A stretch of 35,758 nucleotides of DNA from CAVRJC01 sp964505725 (GCA_964505725.1 CAZDJK010000096.1:1-35758); one strand, 5' to 3'. Positions 15,951 to 24,465 are shown, numbered from the stretch's first letter. Program-made: numbers and translations. The notes: generated from the letters alone by a model not told the origin.

Positions 15951-18900
15951 ACCCGCTCCCACCAGAACGTGTCCTCGTCGAGGACCTCCTGCAACGGGTC
16001 GTGGCGCTCGGGCCGCTTGCGCACGCGCGGCGGTGGCCGCAGGCGCGGTGCGCGCACACGCGTCCGCCACCAGAGGCGGAGGACGACGAGCCAGATCAGG
16101 GCGGCGACCGCGAGCGCAACCCACCGTTGCCACTGGTCGTCGTACGTGAGCGATGCCGCGCCCGACTTCGGGAGCCGGTAGCCGTTCGACCAGCCGAACG
16201 TGACGACATGCCGCAGGCTCCCACCCGACGCGGCGGCCGACCACGCGGAGTCGAATGCCTCGCCCCACAGCACCGTGCCCGGGGGCACCGGCCCGGAGCC
16301 CACGGGCCGGGCGGATGAGAGGTCGGCGCCGAGGGCGGCGCGCGTCGGGTCGACCGCACCGGTGGGCACTGCCGCGCCGGCCCTCCCGGGGACCACCGCG
16401 GCGAGCGGGGCCCACTCGAGGTTCTCGTAGAGCACGAGGCCGGGGCCCGACCGCAGCCGGGCGAGGTCGACCTGGCTGTCGAGCGCCGCGAGCAGGCCGG
16501 AACCGGGGCGGGCACGCGCGCCGCCGCCCGTCCCCTGGGTGCTGGGGACGACGACGAAGCGCACGCCCATGGGGGCGAGCATCCGGCCGAGACGGTCGCT
16601 CCGCCCCGCCTCCGCGAGCTCGAGGGCGCGGTCGACGACGTGATCGGCGCCGTGCTGCGGCGCCCGCCACAGCTCGCGCGCGTCGCCGGGGCCGTTCCTC
16701 GTGAGCGTGTAGCCGGTGCCGCCGTCGAGCACCACCGGGTCGAGGGGCAGCACCTCGGGATTGCCCACCCACAGCATGCGGAACTGCCCGTTGGCGGTCA
16801 GCGACCGCGTGAACGAGAGCGCCGCGGTCCAGTCGGCGTCGGGCGCGTGCCAGCGCCCGTCGACGGTGTCGGCGAGGAAGCCCAATGCCGGCAGCAACAG
16901 CACCGCGCCGCCGAGCAGCGCGATCGGTTGGCGCCAGCCGAAGCGGAAGCTGCGGATGCCGTCGACGAGCACGGCGATGCCGATGCCGAGCGCGAGCGCG
17001 ATGCCGAGGGCGGCGAGGGTGAGCCCCGCTTCGGGCGCGGGGACCGACACGTCGGGGAAGAACCGGGCGGGCACCCACACCGTCGCCCACCCGACGAGCG
17101 CGAGCACCCACGCGCGCGCCGTCCACGCGAGGCGGTCGCCGGTGGCCGTGAACAGCGGCACCGCGGCGGCGACGACGAGCCCCCACGCGGCCCATCCCGC
17201 GCCGAGGGGACCCGAGTGGAACCGCAGCACGTCGCCCAGGCCGATCGTGGTGCGGAAGGCGAGACCGATCGCGCCGGAGTCGTAGCCGGTGCCCTGCGCG
17301 TAGGCGTAGGGCCACGGGAAGAGGAGGACCAGGCTCAGCAGCGACGCGACGACCGCGAGGCCGAAGGCGCGGACCGCGACCCGACCGCCTCCCGCGACGG
17401 GCACCGCGAGGACGAGCGCGCCGGCCGCCACCACGAACAGGCCGAGCCCCACGGGGTACCACGCACCGAGGACCGCGGCGACGATGGCGAGCCGGAGGAG
17501 CCGTCCACGCGGGCGCGGAGAGTCGCCGCCGTTGCGGGCGCCGGCGTCGCGGCCCGCCCGCGGGCCGCGCGCGGCGGCGAGGCGCAACGCCGCGACCAGG
17601 AGGTACGGCAGGAGCGCGAACAGCACCAGCGGACCGAAGCGGCCCTGGGCGATCGCGTTCTGCGGCGTGGGGTTGATGCCGTACGCGAGGCCGGCGGCGA
17701 GCGCGGGGCCGGTGAGCCCGATCGCGCGCCGGCCGAGGCGGTACGCGCCGAATGCCCCCACCGGGATCGCGGCCACGACCACGAGCGTGCGCGCGAGCCC
17801 GACCGCACCGAGCAGCAGGGTGCCGAGCACGCCCATGAGGAACACGCCCGGCGGCGCCGGCGACGCCGACCCGAGCCCGGTGTAACGCCACGCCGACCCG
17901 AAGCCGGTGAACAGGTCGCGCACGCCGGGCCACGGGGCGAGGGTGCCGATCGCCGGCACCCCCTTGGTCACGAGGCTGCGCGACCCGAAGAGGACCAGCG
18001 CGAGGAAGAGGAGGAACGCGACCGCCGCCGGCGTACGGACGCCGTCGCTCACGGTGTCGACCGCCGAACGGCTCGCGTCGCCGAGCGAGCGCAGCGCGCC
18101 GCCGTCGCTCTGCGAGTGGTACGCGAGCCAGCCGCCGAGCCGGCTGCTCGTCCGCGCCTGGAGGCCCCGGAGCTCACGGTCCCGTACCTGGCGCCGGGCC
18201 TGGGCGCGTCGACGCGACTCCCGGAGGCGCCGGAAGTGCACGAGGTTCGAGAACCAGGCGGCGACGCCGGCCCACGCGCGGCGGGGGTGCCCGGTGACGA
18301 GCTCGCCCAGTCCCTCGACACAGGCGACCACGATCCCGAAGGGCACCAGCCACAGCAACGTCGAGCGCGAGTACGAGGTGAGCAGGACGCGCACGCGGCT
18401 GCGCGCGATCGCGACCTCGTCGGGTCGGTCGGCGCGCTCGCGCTCCTCCGCGGCTTCGCGGTGTGCGACTCGCGCGTCGGGCGCGACGAGCACGCGCGCG
18501 CCGGCAAGACGGGCGCGCCAACAGAGGTCGAGGTCCTCTGCACCGGGGAACGTCGCCGGGTCGAAGCCGCCCAGCTCGGAGAACAGGTCGACCCGCACGA
18601 GCATGCACGCGCTCGTGACGTAGAAGACGTCGCGCACCCCGTCGTGCTGCTCCTGGTCGACCTCGCCGGGCTCGATGCCGGTGAACGGCATGCCGAAGCG
18701 GTCGACGGCGCGGCCGACCTCGAGCAGGATGCTCGGGTCGGCTGCGCTCACGAGCTTCGGGCCGACGATCCCGGCGTTCGAGCGGTACGCCTCCTCGACG
18801 AGCGCGCGCACGACGGTGGGGTCGGGCACCACGTCGTCGTGGCACACCAGCAGGAACGTCGCCCCCTCGACGAGGTGGAGCGCCTCGTTGGCCGCCTCGC

Positions 18901-19225
18901 CGAAGCCGGCCGACGCGTCGAGCCGCCGCACGAAGGCGCGCGGCATCACCGCCGCGACCCGCGCCGTCGGGTCGTCGTCGGATCCGCAGTCGACGACGAG
19001 GACGGTCATGTCGGCGTAGTCCTGGGCCGCGAGGCCCTGCAGCGAGTCCTCGAGCCAGGGGCCGGGGTTGCGGGCGACGACCACCGCGACCACGGGCGGG
19101 TAGAGCGCGACCGGATCGACCGGCTGGTCTTCCTGGTCTTCCGGGTCTTCCTCGATGTCGTCGCCGTCGGCTTCGCCGGCGTCTGGCGCGGAGAGCTGCC
19201 CGTCGGAGGGATCCGCCGCGCTCAT
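15947..19225 (-). CDS. Large GT2 glycosyltransferase with polytopic membrane domain
   Basis: 1092 residues. An acidic low-complexity head (about 18-38) precedes a GT2 domain (45-260) with VVVARNPGPWLEDSL, VVDCGSDDD, the metal site VCHDDVVPD (127-135) and the GAEDLDLCWR motif (228-237). From about 275 there are many hydrophobic segments (13 or so) up to about 690, then a roughly 330-residue extracytoplasmic-type region, one more helix and a basic tail. The layout suggests sugar transfer coupled to export, but no product is known. ATG 19225 is the only good start before the GT2 domain. It leads the operon with DUF5719 and the thioredoxin-like gene and is divergent from cofD. Confidence 0.82.
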   Translation of the reverse strand: MSAADPSDGQLSAPDAGEADGDDIEEDPEDQEDQPVDPVALYPPVVAVVVARNPGPWLEDSLQGLAAQDYADMTVLVVDCGSDDDPTARVAAVMPRAFVRRLDASAGFGEAANEALHLVEGATFLLVCHDDVVPDPTVVRALVEEAYRSNAGIVGPKLVSAADPSILLEVGRAVDRFGMPFTGIEPGEVDQEQHDGVRDVFYVTSACMLVRVDLFSELGGFDPATFPGAEDLDLCWRARLAGARVLVAPDARVAHREAAEERERADRPDEVAIARSRVRVLLTSYSRSTLLWLVPFGIVVACVEGLGELVTGHPRRAWAGVAAWFSNLVHFRRLRESRRRAQARRQVRDRELRGLQARTSSRLGGWLAYHSQSDGGALRSLGDASRSAVDTVSDGVRTPAAVAFLLFLALVLFGSRSLVTKGVPAIGTLAPWPGVRDLFTGFGSAWRYTGLGSASPAPPGVFLMGVLGTLLLGAVGLARTLVVVAAIPVGAFGAYRLGRRAIGLTGPALAAGLAYGINPTPQNAIAQGRFGPLVLFALLPYLLVAALRLAAARGPRAGRDAGARNGGDSPRPRGRLLRLAIVAAVLGAWYPVGLGLFVVAAGALVLAVPVAGGGRVAVRAFGLAVVASLLSLVLLFPWPYAYAQGTGYDSGAIGLAFRTTIGLGDVLRFHSGPLGAGWAAWGLVVAAAVPLFTATGDRLAWTARAWVLALVGWATVWVPARFFPDVSVPAPEAGLTLAALGIALALGIGIAVLVDGIRSFRFGWRQPIALLGGAVLLLPALGFLADTVDGRWHAPDADWTAALSFTRSLTANGQFRMLWVGNPEVLPLDPVVLDGGTGYTLTRNGPGDARELWRAPQHGADHVVDRALELAEAGRSDRLGRMLAPMGVRFVVVPSTQGTGGGARARPGSGLLAALDSQVDLARLRSGPGLVLYENLEWAPLAAVVPGRAGAAVPTGAVDPTRAALGADLSSARPVGSGPVPPGTVLWGEAFDSAWSAAASGGSLRHVVTFGWSNGYRLPKSGAASLTYDDQWQRWVALAVAALIWLVVLRLWWRTRVRAPRLRPPPRVRKRPERHDPLQEVLDEDTFWWERV

Positions 19226-19235
19226 CAGGGGAGCA

Positions 19236-19241
19236 AGGGTA
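19236..19241 (-). promoter_or_regulatory. -10 box of the GT2-DUF5719 operon
   Basis: TACCCT on the minus strand, 10 bases before the ATG at 19225. The distance allows only a leader of a few bases. Confidence 0.4.
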
Positions 19242-19254
19242 CAACGCCCGACTT

Positions 19255-19270
19255 TGTGACCAGGGTCACG
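19255..19270. promoter_or_regulatory. CRP/FNR-like operator between divergent operons
   Basis: TGTGA-CCAGGG-TCACG matches the CRP consensus TGTGA-N6-TCACA at 9 of 10 defined positions, and contains the perfect inverted repeat GTGACC-AG-GGTCAC (19256-19269). Its centre lies about 35 bases from the predicted starts of both cofD and the large GT2 gene, so one dimer could act on both. The regulator itself is not in the window. Confidence 0.45.
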
Positions 19271-19285
19271 AGCGTCCGGGTCCGC

Positions 19286-19291
19286 TACCTT
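19286..19291 (+). promoter_or_regulatory. -10 box of the cofD operon
   Basis: TACCTT, 6 bases before the cofD ATG; no ribosome-binding site fits in between, so a leaderless transcript is likely. Confidence 0.5.
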
Positions 19292-19297
19292 CACGGC

Positions 19298-20236
19298 ATG
19301 ATCACGGCACTGGCCGGCGGCGTCGGCGCGGCCCGGTTCCTGCGCGGCCTGGTGCAGGTCGTCGACCCGGCGGACGTCGTCGTCGTGGTGAACACGGGCG
19401 ACGACGACCGCTTCCACGGCCTGCTCGTCTGCCCGGATCTCGACTCGGTGACGTACACGCTCGCGGGCGCGGAGAACCCCGAGCAGGGCTGGGGGCTGGC
19501 GGGCGAGACGTTCGCGGCGATGGACGCGCTCGACCGCTACCGCGCCGCGACCTGGTTCCGCCTCGGCGACCGCGACCTCGCGACCCATCTCTTCCGGTCG
19601 GAGCGGGTGCGCGCGGGTGCGTCGTTGTCGCAGGTGACCGCCGAGATCACGGCTGCCTGGGATGTCGGCGTCCGGTTGCTCCCCATGACCGACGACCGCG
19701 TCGCGACGCGCATCACCGTGCAGCGAGCGAACGGGCGGGAGGAGGAGCTCGCGATGCAGGAGTGGTTCGTGCGCGAACGGAGCGAAACGCCGGTCACCGC
19801 GGTCCGGTTCGAGGGTGCCGACGCGGCGTCTCCGGCACCGGGCGTGCTCGACGCGCTGCGCACCGCCGACACCATCCTCGTCTGCCCGAGCAATCCCGTG
19901 ATCTCGATCGGCCCGATCCTCGCGGTGCCGGGAGTGCGTGACCTGCTGATCGACCGGCGCGACCGTGTCGTGGGCGTGAGCCCCATCATCTCCGGCCGCC
20001 CGGTCAAGGGTCCGGCCGACCGGCTGATGGCGCCGCTCGGGATCGAGGTGTCGTGCGTCGGCGTGGCGGCCGCGTACCGCGAGTTCTGCTGCACGCTCGT
20101 CATCGACTCGGGCGACCGCGCACGCGCTTCGGAGGTCGAGGCCCTGGGAGTGCGTGCCCGCGTGGCCCACACGCTCATGACCGACGCGCGTGTCGCGGCG
20201 GCTCTCGCGCGAGAGACGCTCGCCGCAGTCGCGTAG
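19298..20236 (+). CDS. cofD: 2-phospho-L-lactate (phosphoenolpyruvate) transferase, F420 synthesis
   Basis: 312 residues, normal for CofD/FbiA. It joins the phospholactyl- or phosphoenolpyruvyl-guanosine donor to the deazaflavin Fo, giving F420-0 or dehydro-F420-0. Seen motifs: ALAGGVGAARFL at the N-terminus, VVVNTGDDDRFHGL, CPDLDSVTYTLAG, VCPSNPVISIGPIL and SPIISGRPVKGPADRLM. The ATG at 19298 begins at the conserved ITALAGGVGA. It heads the cofD-cofE-nitroreductase operon, with 2 bases to cofE. The guanylyltransferase CofC/FbiD and the Fo synthase genes are not in this window. In actinobacteria this homologue is also called FbiA. Certainty is high. Confidence 0.97.
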   Translation: MITALAGGVGAARFLRGLVQVVDPADVVVVVNTGDDDRFHGLLVCPDLDSVTYTLAGAENPEQGWGLAGETFAAMDALDRYRAATWFRLGDRDLATHLFRSERVRAGASLSQVTAEITAAWDVGVRLLPMTDDRVATRITVQRANGREEELAMQEWFVRERSETPVTAVRFEGADAASPAPGVLDALRTADTILVCPSNPVISIGPILAVPGVRDLLIDRRDRVVGVSPIISGRPVKGPADRLMAPLGIEVSCVGVAAAYREFCCTLVIDSGDRARASEVEALGVRARVAHTLMTDARVAAALARETLAAVA

Positions 20237-20238
20237 CT

Positions 20239-20949
20239 GTGGGCACCGTCACGATCGTCCCGATCGAAGGCGTGCCCGAGGTGCGCCCCGGCGACGTCCT
20301 CGCCGATCTCGTGGCCGACGCCGCCGCCGCGCAGGAGACTCCGCTGCTCGACCGCGACTGCCTGGTGGTCACCCAGAAGGTGGTGTCGAAGGCGGAGGGG
20401 CGTCTCGTGCCGATCGATCCCGACGACCGCAACGCGCGCGCCGCGCTCGTCGAGTCGGAGTCGGTCCGCATACTCCGCAAGCGCGGCGACCTGCTGATCA
20501 CCGAGACCCGGCACGGGTTCGTGTGCGCGGCCGCCGGCGTCGACCTGTCGAACGTCGACGACGGCTACGCCGCCCTGCTGCCCGTCGACAGCGACCGCTC
20601 CGCCTCACGGATCCGCAACGCGCTGCGGGCGAAGCGAGGAGTGGAGGTCGGCGTCATCGTGTCGGACACCTTCGGGAGGCCGTGGCGCATGGGCCTCGCC
20701 GACGTCGCCATCGGCGTCGCGGGCGTGGCGGCGATCCTCGACCTCCGGGGAACGGCCGACGCGCAGGGCCGCGAGCTCGTGGTCACCGAGGTCGCGCTCG
20801 CCGACGAGATCGCGAGCGCCGCGGAGCTGGTGATGGGCAAGGCCGCCGGAATACCCGCCGCCATCGTGCGCGGGCTCGACCCGACCTGGTTCCGCGACAG
20901 CTCCGTCCGCGAGCTCATCCGCCCGCCGGCGGAGGACCTGTTCCGGTGA
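20239..20949 (+). CDS. cofE: F420-0:gamma-glutamyl ligase
   Basis: 236 residues, matching stand-alone CofE and the N-terminal half of mycobacterial FbiB. It adds gamma-linked glutamates to F420-0 using GTP. Conserved stretches: VVTQKVVSKAEGR (GTP and metal region), ETRHGFVCAAAGVDLSN, SDTFGRPWRMGLADVAIG and the end motif GLDPTWFRD. GTG 20239 is 2 bases after the cofD stop and is the only start consistent with the conserved N-terminus. The stop overlaps the start of the nitroreductase gene by 4 bases (GTGA), so what is one fused protein in mycobacteria is two coupled genes here. Confidence 0.97.
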   Translation: MGTVTIVPIEGVPEVRPGDVLADLVADAAAAQETPLLDRDCLVVTQKVVSKAEGRLVPIDPDDRNARAALVESESVRILRKRGDLLITETRHGFVCAAAGVDLSNVDDGYAALLPVDSDRSASRIRNALRAKRGVEVGVIVSDTFGRPWRMGLADVAIGVAGVAAILDLRGTADAQGRELVVTEVALADEIASAAELVMGKAAGIPAAIVRGLDPTWFRDSSVRELIRPPAEDLFR

Positions 20950-21560
20950 GCACGTCCGCGGTGCCCGCGTTCGTCTCGGCGAGGCGCTCGATCCGCGCCT
21001 TCCTCCCGGAGGCGGTGCCCCGTGCCGAGCTCGACCGGATGGTCGAAGCCGCCTGCCTGGCGCCCGCGCCGCACCACTCGCGCCCGTGGCGCTGGGTCGT
21101 GGTCGACACCGCAGGCGCCAAGCAGCGGCTCGCCGTCGGCATGGGCGCGCGCTGGCGTGGCGACCTCGCGGGCGACGGCGTCGGCGAGGCGCGGATCGCC
21201 GAGCTCGTCGACGCGTCGGAGCGCAAGATCACCGGTGCCCCCGCGGTCGTCCTCGGTTGCCTCACGTGGCACGGGCTCGACCGCTACCCCGACGAGGCGC
21301 GCCAGCGCGCCGAGTGGGGAATGGCGCTCCTCTCCCTCGGCGCCGCCGTCGAGAACTTCATGCTCGCAGCGACCGAAGCCGGCTTCGCGTCGTGCTGGGT
21401 CGCGGCACCGATCTTCTGCCCGGAGGCCGCACGCGACGCGCTCGCCCTCGCGCCCGAGTGGCTGCCGCACGCGATGGTGCTCGTGGGGCGCCCTGATCCC
21501 GACTACCTCGGGCGGGCGCGCCCGCCGGTCCCGATCGACGAGCTGCGCGCGCTGCGCTGA
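20946..21560 (+). CDS. FbiB C-terminal-type nitroreductase (dehydro-F420 reductase)
   Basis: 204 residues of the FMN-dependent nitroreductase fold: ARRSIRAFLPEAVP at the start, the FbiB-like APAPHHSRPWRWVVV, a GAAVENFMLAATEAGFASCWV segment and the closing MVLVGRPDPDY. In mycobacteria this domain is the C-terminal half of FbiB and reduces the dehydro-F420 intermediate with FMNH2. Here it is a separate gene starting with GTG inside the cofE stop (4-bp overlap). The two products add to 440 residues, close to the 448 of M. tuberculosis FbiB, which supports the same job. A general nitroreductase role is less likely given the coupling. The stop codon lies in a hairpin shared with the convergent hydrolase gene. 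Confidence 0.88.
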   Translation: MSTSAVPAFVSARRSIRAFLPEAVPRAELDRMVEAACLAPAPHHSRPWRWVVVDTAGAKQRLAVGMGARWRGDLAGDGVGEARIAELVDASERKITGAPAVVLGCLTWHGLDRYPDEARQRAEWGMALLSLGAAVENFMLAATEAGFASCWVAAPIFCPEAARDALALAPEWLPHAMVLVGRPDPDYLGRARPPVPIDELRALR

Positions 21561-21580
21561 CGCCGGTCCGGGTGCGTCAG
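21557..21580. terminator. Hairpin spanning both convergent stop codons
   Basis: CTGACGC (21557-21563) pairs perfectly with GCGTCAG (21574-21580) around a 10-base loop. The TGA of the nitroreductase gene and the TGA of the opposite hydrolase gene both lie in the stem, so it can act in both directions. No T-tract follows. Confidence 0.45.
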
Positions 21581-22443
21581 GCGCGGAGGCCGTCGAGGAA
21601 GTCGACGACCGCGCGTTCGAAGAGATCGTTCCGGTCGCCGGCGACCATGTGACCCGCACCGGCGACGTCGACCTCCTTCGCGTGCGGGACGAGCTCCATG
21701 AGCTCGCGCGCGCCCTCGTCGCTCACGATGTCGCTCATCCGACCGCGCACGAGCAGGACGGGCAGGCGGAGCATGCGCGCGTCGGCGCGCAGCCTCGCCT
21801 CGCTCTGGGGTGAGCCCACGCGTGTCTCGTCGCGGGAGCCGCCCTTGCCCGTCATGAACGCGGGATCCCAGTGCCACGCCCAGCGGCCATCGGGACGCTT
21901 GCGCAGGTTCTTGGTGAGCCCGGACGGATCCTTCGGCCGGGGCCGGTGCGGGTTGTAGGCCGAGATGGCGTCGGCGACCTCCTCGAGGCTCCCGAAGCCC
22001 GACTCGAGGTGCTCGGTCATGAACGCCCCGATTCGGTCGGCGCCGTCACGTTCGATGTGCGGCACGACGTCCACCAGGACCAGCGCCGAAGCGATCGGCG
22101 GCGGATCGGCCTCTGCGACGGCAACGAGCGACGAGATGCCGCCGAGCGACGCGCCAACCAACGCGGGCGGTTCGGGCATGGCGCGCGCGATCGTCCGCAC
22201 GTCGGCCGCGAACGCGTCGATCGAGTAGTCGCCGTCGGGCGCCCACTCACTCTCGCCGTGGCCGCGCAGGTCGACGCTGTAGGCGCGCCACCCCCGCTTC
22301 GCGAGGGTGGCCGCGGTCGTGCCCCAGGCGTGGCGCGTCTGCCCGCCCCCGTGCAGCAGCATCACCGGCGGCGCGTCCGGCTCGCCCTCGACGTCCGCCG
22401 CCAGCTCCAGGCCGTCGGCTCCCGCCACCGCGATCCGCGTCAT
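21577..22443 (-). CDS. Alpha/beta hydrolase
   Basis: 288 residues of the alpha/beta hydrolase fold. The oxyanion loop is LLHGGGQTRHAW (about 29-40), the nucleophile is Ser99 in VGASLGG, the acid is probably Asp238 in VRGRMSDIV and the histidine is His265 in AGAGHMVAGD, so the triad is complete. SVDLRGHGESE is typical of esterases and epoxide-hydrolase-like members; the cap region contains an unusual basic/aromatic stretch (about 165-192). No signal peptide. ATG 22443 overlaps the stop of the sugar epimerase as ATGA, making it the last gene of the nucleotide-sugar operon. The substrate is unknown. Confidence 0.88.
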   Translation of the reverse strand: MTRIAVAGADGLELAADVEGEPDAPPVMLLHGGGQTRHAWGTTAATLAKRGWRAYSVDLRGHGESEWAPDGDYSIDAFAADVRTIARAMPEPPALVGASLGGISSLVAVAEADPPPIASALVLVDVVPHIERDGADRIGAFMTEHLESGFGSLEEVADAISAYNPHRPRPKDPSGLTKNLRKRPDGRWAWHWDPAFMTGKGGSRDETRVGSPQSEARLRADARMLRLPVLLVRGRMSDIVSDEGARELMELVPHAKEVDVAGAGHMVAGDRNDLFERAVVDFLDGLRA

Positions 22444-23378
22444 CGCGCGCGGTGCCACTCGAGCGTACGGGCCAGCCCGTCGGACAGCGGGGTCCAGGGC
22501 TTCCAGCCCAGATGGATGGCGGCACGGCCCGGATCGAGCGCGGACCGCGCGAGCTCGCCCGGGCGCTCGGGCGCGAAGCGGGGCTCCTGACGGAAATCGA
22601 CGAGGCCGGCCATGGCGCGGAACAGCTCGAGCACGCTCGTCTCCGCGCCGGTGCCGATGTTCATGAGCAGACCACCGCCCTTGTCGGCCGCCCGCACGAA
22701 CGCGTCGACGACGTCGTCGACGTACACGTAGTCGCGCGTCTGCTTGCCGTCACCGTAGATCGTGGGCGCGGATCCCTGCAGGAGATGACCGGCGAAGATG
22801 GCGACCACACCGGCTTCTCCGTGCGGGTCCTGGCGCGGGCCGTACACGTTCGCCAGCGCCAGCACCGTGTACTCGAGCTCGTGGATCTCGCGGTAGTAGT
22901 AGAGGTAGTCGACGGCCGCCTTCTTCGACACGCCGTAGGGCGACGTCGGGTGCTGCGGGTGGCCCTCCTTCACCGGCACGCTCTCGGGTATTCCGTAGAT
23001 CGTTCCGCCCGACCCCGCGAACACGACCTTGCGGGTGCCGGCGGCGAGCGCGGCCTCGCACAGGTTCAGGGTGCCGAGGATGTTCACCTGCGCGTCGAAC
23101 GCGGGGGCGGCGAGCGAAGGGCGCACCCCGGCCTGCGCGGCGAGATGGAAGACGACCTCCGGCTTGCGGTGCTTGACCACTTCGACGAGCTGGGGCGAGC
23201 GGATGTCGAGGCGGTGGAACGTGAACTTCCGGGCGAGCTGCGCGCGCGCCTCGGCGAGGTTCCCGAGCGATCCCGTCGAGAGGTCGTCGATGGCGTCGAC
23301 GTCACACCCCTCGGCCAGCAGCCGGTCGACGAGATTGGATCCGATGAAGCCGGCGCCGCCGGTGACGAGCACGCGCAC
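22440..23378 (-). CDS. UDP-glucose 4-epimerase-like NAD-dependent epimerase
   Basis: 312 residues, typical of GalE-like extended SDRs. VTGGAGFIGSNLVDRL (5-20) binds NAD, Asp31-Asp32 in AIDDLSTG fits NAD preference, the catalytic Tyr148-x3-Lys152 lies in SPYGVSKKAA, and YVYVDDVVDAF and GTGAETSVLELF are the usual C-terminal motifs. The region GSGGTIYG replaces the more common SSAAVYG. The likely reaction is C4 epimerisation of a UDP- or GDP-hexose, for instance UDP-galactose as a precursor of galactofuranose, but GalE-like SDRs are broad. GTG 23378 is 1 base after the stop of the nucleotidyltransferase gene, and the following hydrolase overlaps it. Confidence 0.85.
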   Translation of the reverse strand: MRVLVTGGAGFIGSNLVDRLLAEGCDVDAIDDLSTGSLGNLAEARAQLARKFTFHRLDIRSPQLVEVVKHRKPEVVFHLAAQAGVRPSLAAPAFDAQVNILGTLNLCEAALAAGTRKVVFAGSGGTIYGIPESVPVKEGHPQHPTSPYGVSKKAAVDYLYYYREIHELEYTVLALANVYGPRQDPHGEAGVVAIFAGHLLQGSAPTIYGDGKQTRDYVYVDDVVDAFVRAADKGGGLLMNIGTGAETSVLELFRAMAGLVDFRQEPRFAPERPGELARSALDPGRAAIHLGWKPWTPLSDGLARTLEWHRAR

Positions 23379-23379
23379 C

Positions 23380-24465
23380 TCACACCTCCTGACGTATGCG
23401 CGCGCCGGACGCGCGGGCCCCGGGGGGAACGAGCGCGTGCGGCCCGATCACGGTGTGGTCGGACGCGATCGCACCGACGTCGACGACCGCGCCGGCGCCG
23501 ACGATGGCGTCGATCGCCTCGGCATCGGTGGCGAGCCGCGCGCCGGGGTGCAGCACCGAGCGGAGCACACGCGCACCCGACCCGACCCTGCACGCCGCCC
23601 CGAGCACCGACCCGGCCACGCGGGCCCCCGCCTCGACCACCGTTCCCTCCCCGAGGAGCACGGGCGCTTCGATGCGGGCGTCGGCGTCGATGTCGACGGG
23701 GCCCTGCGTCCACACACCCGGCGCGCGCTCCACGGCTGCCTCGGCCGGAGGGCACCCGATCTCGCCCCGGATCACGTCGAGCTGGGCGTCGAGGTACTGC
23801 TGGGGGGTCCCGATGTCGCGCCAGTACGCGCTGCTGCGCATGGCGTAGAGGCGCCCGGTGTCGGTGAGCATGCGGGGAAACGTCTCGCGCTCGATCGAGA
23901 CCGCGAGCCCCGGCGGCACGCGCGCGAGCACCGACGGGTCGAGGATGTAGACGCCCGCGTTGATCCAGCTCGTGGGCGCGAGACCGGGCGGCGGCTTCTC
24001 GACGAACGCGACCACCTCACCGTCGACGCGCGTGGGCACGACCCCGAACCCCGAGGGATCGTCGACCTCGGTGAGCGCGATGGTCGCCTGCGCGCCGGAA
24101 GCCTCGTGGAACCGGAGGAGCCCGCCGAGGTCGAGCGTCGTGAGCACGTCACCGTTGCACACGACGAAAGTGTCATCGAAGTCGGCGGCCGCGAAGCGGA
24201 CACCTCCGGCGGTGCCGAGGGGCTGGGGCTCCACCGCGTAGCGCAGTGTGACGCCGCCGAACCCGCCGTCGGGGAAGTGCCGCGCGAACGCGTCGGGGAG
24301 GTAGCCCATCGAGAGCACCACCTCGTCGACTCCGTGGCCGGCCAGCCATCGGAGCTGGCGCTCGAGGAACGGCTCGTTCGCGATCGGGAGCAGCGGCTTC
24401 GGCGTCGCGTACGTGAGCGGCCGGAGCCGGGTGCCCTCACCGCCGACGAGCACGACGGCCTTCAT
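23380..24465 (-). CDS. Sugar-1-phosphate nucleotidyltransferase (GDP-mannose pyrophosphorylase type)
   Basis: 361 residues. The N-terminal pyrophosphorylase domain has VVLVGGEGTRLRPLTYATP followed by KPLLPIANEPFLERQL, VCNGDVLTTLDLG and FVEKPPPG; from about 250 the left-handed beta-helix type hexapeptide repeats follow (RIEAPVLLGEGTVVEAGARVAGSVLG). Length and order match actinobacterial mannose-1-phosphate guanylyltransferase, and in M. tuberculosis the manB gene (Rv3264c) is next to wbbL and fbiAB as here. A glucose- or other sugar-1-phosphate substrate is possible. ATG 24465 begins at the conserved MKAVVLVGG. It lies 34 bases behind the His-rich membrane protein gene and 1 base ahead of the epimerase. 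Confidence 0.85.
   Translation of the reverse strand: MKAVVLVGGEGTRLRPLTYATPKPLLPIANEPFLERQLRWLAGHGVDEVVLSMGYLPDAFARHFPDGGFGGVTLRYAVEPQPLGTAGGVRFAAADFDDTFVVCNGDVLTTLDLGGLLRFHEASGAQATIALTEVDDPSGFGVVPTRVDGEVVAFVEKPPPGLAPTSWINAGVYILDPSVLARVPPGLAVSIERETFPRMLTDTGRLYAMRSSAYWRDIGTPQQYLDAQLDVIRGEIGCPPAEAAVERAPGVWTQGPVDIDADARIEAPVLLGEGTVVEAGARVAGSVLGAACRVGSGARVLRSVLHPGARLATDAEAIDAIVGAGAVVDVGAIASDHTVIGPHALVPPGARASGARIRQEV

Noticed and set aside
20239..21560. A frameshift error splitting a fused fbiB
   Set aside because: cofE ends and the nitroreductase starts exactly at domain borders with a GTGA overlap, the same coupling seen at several other gene pairs here, so two real genes are more likely.
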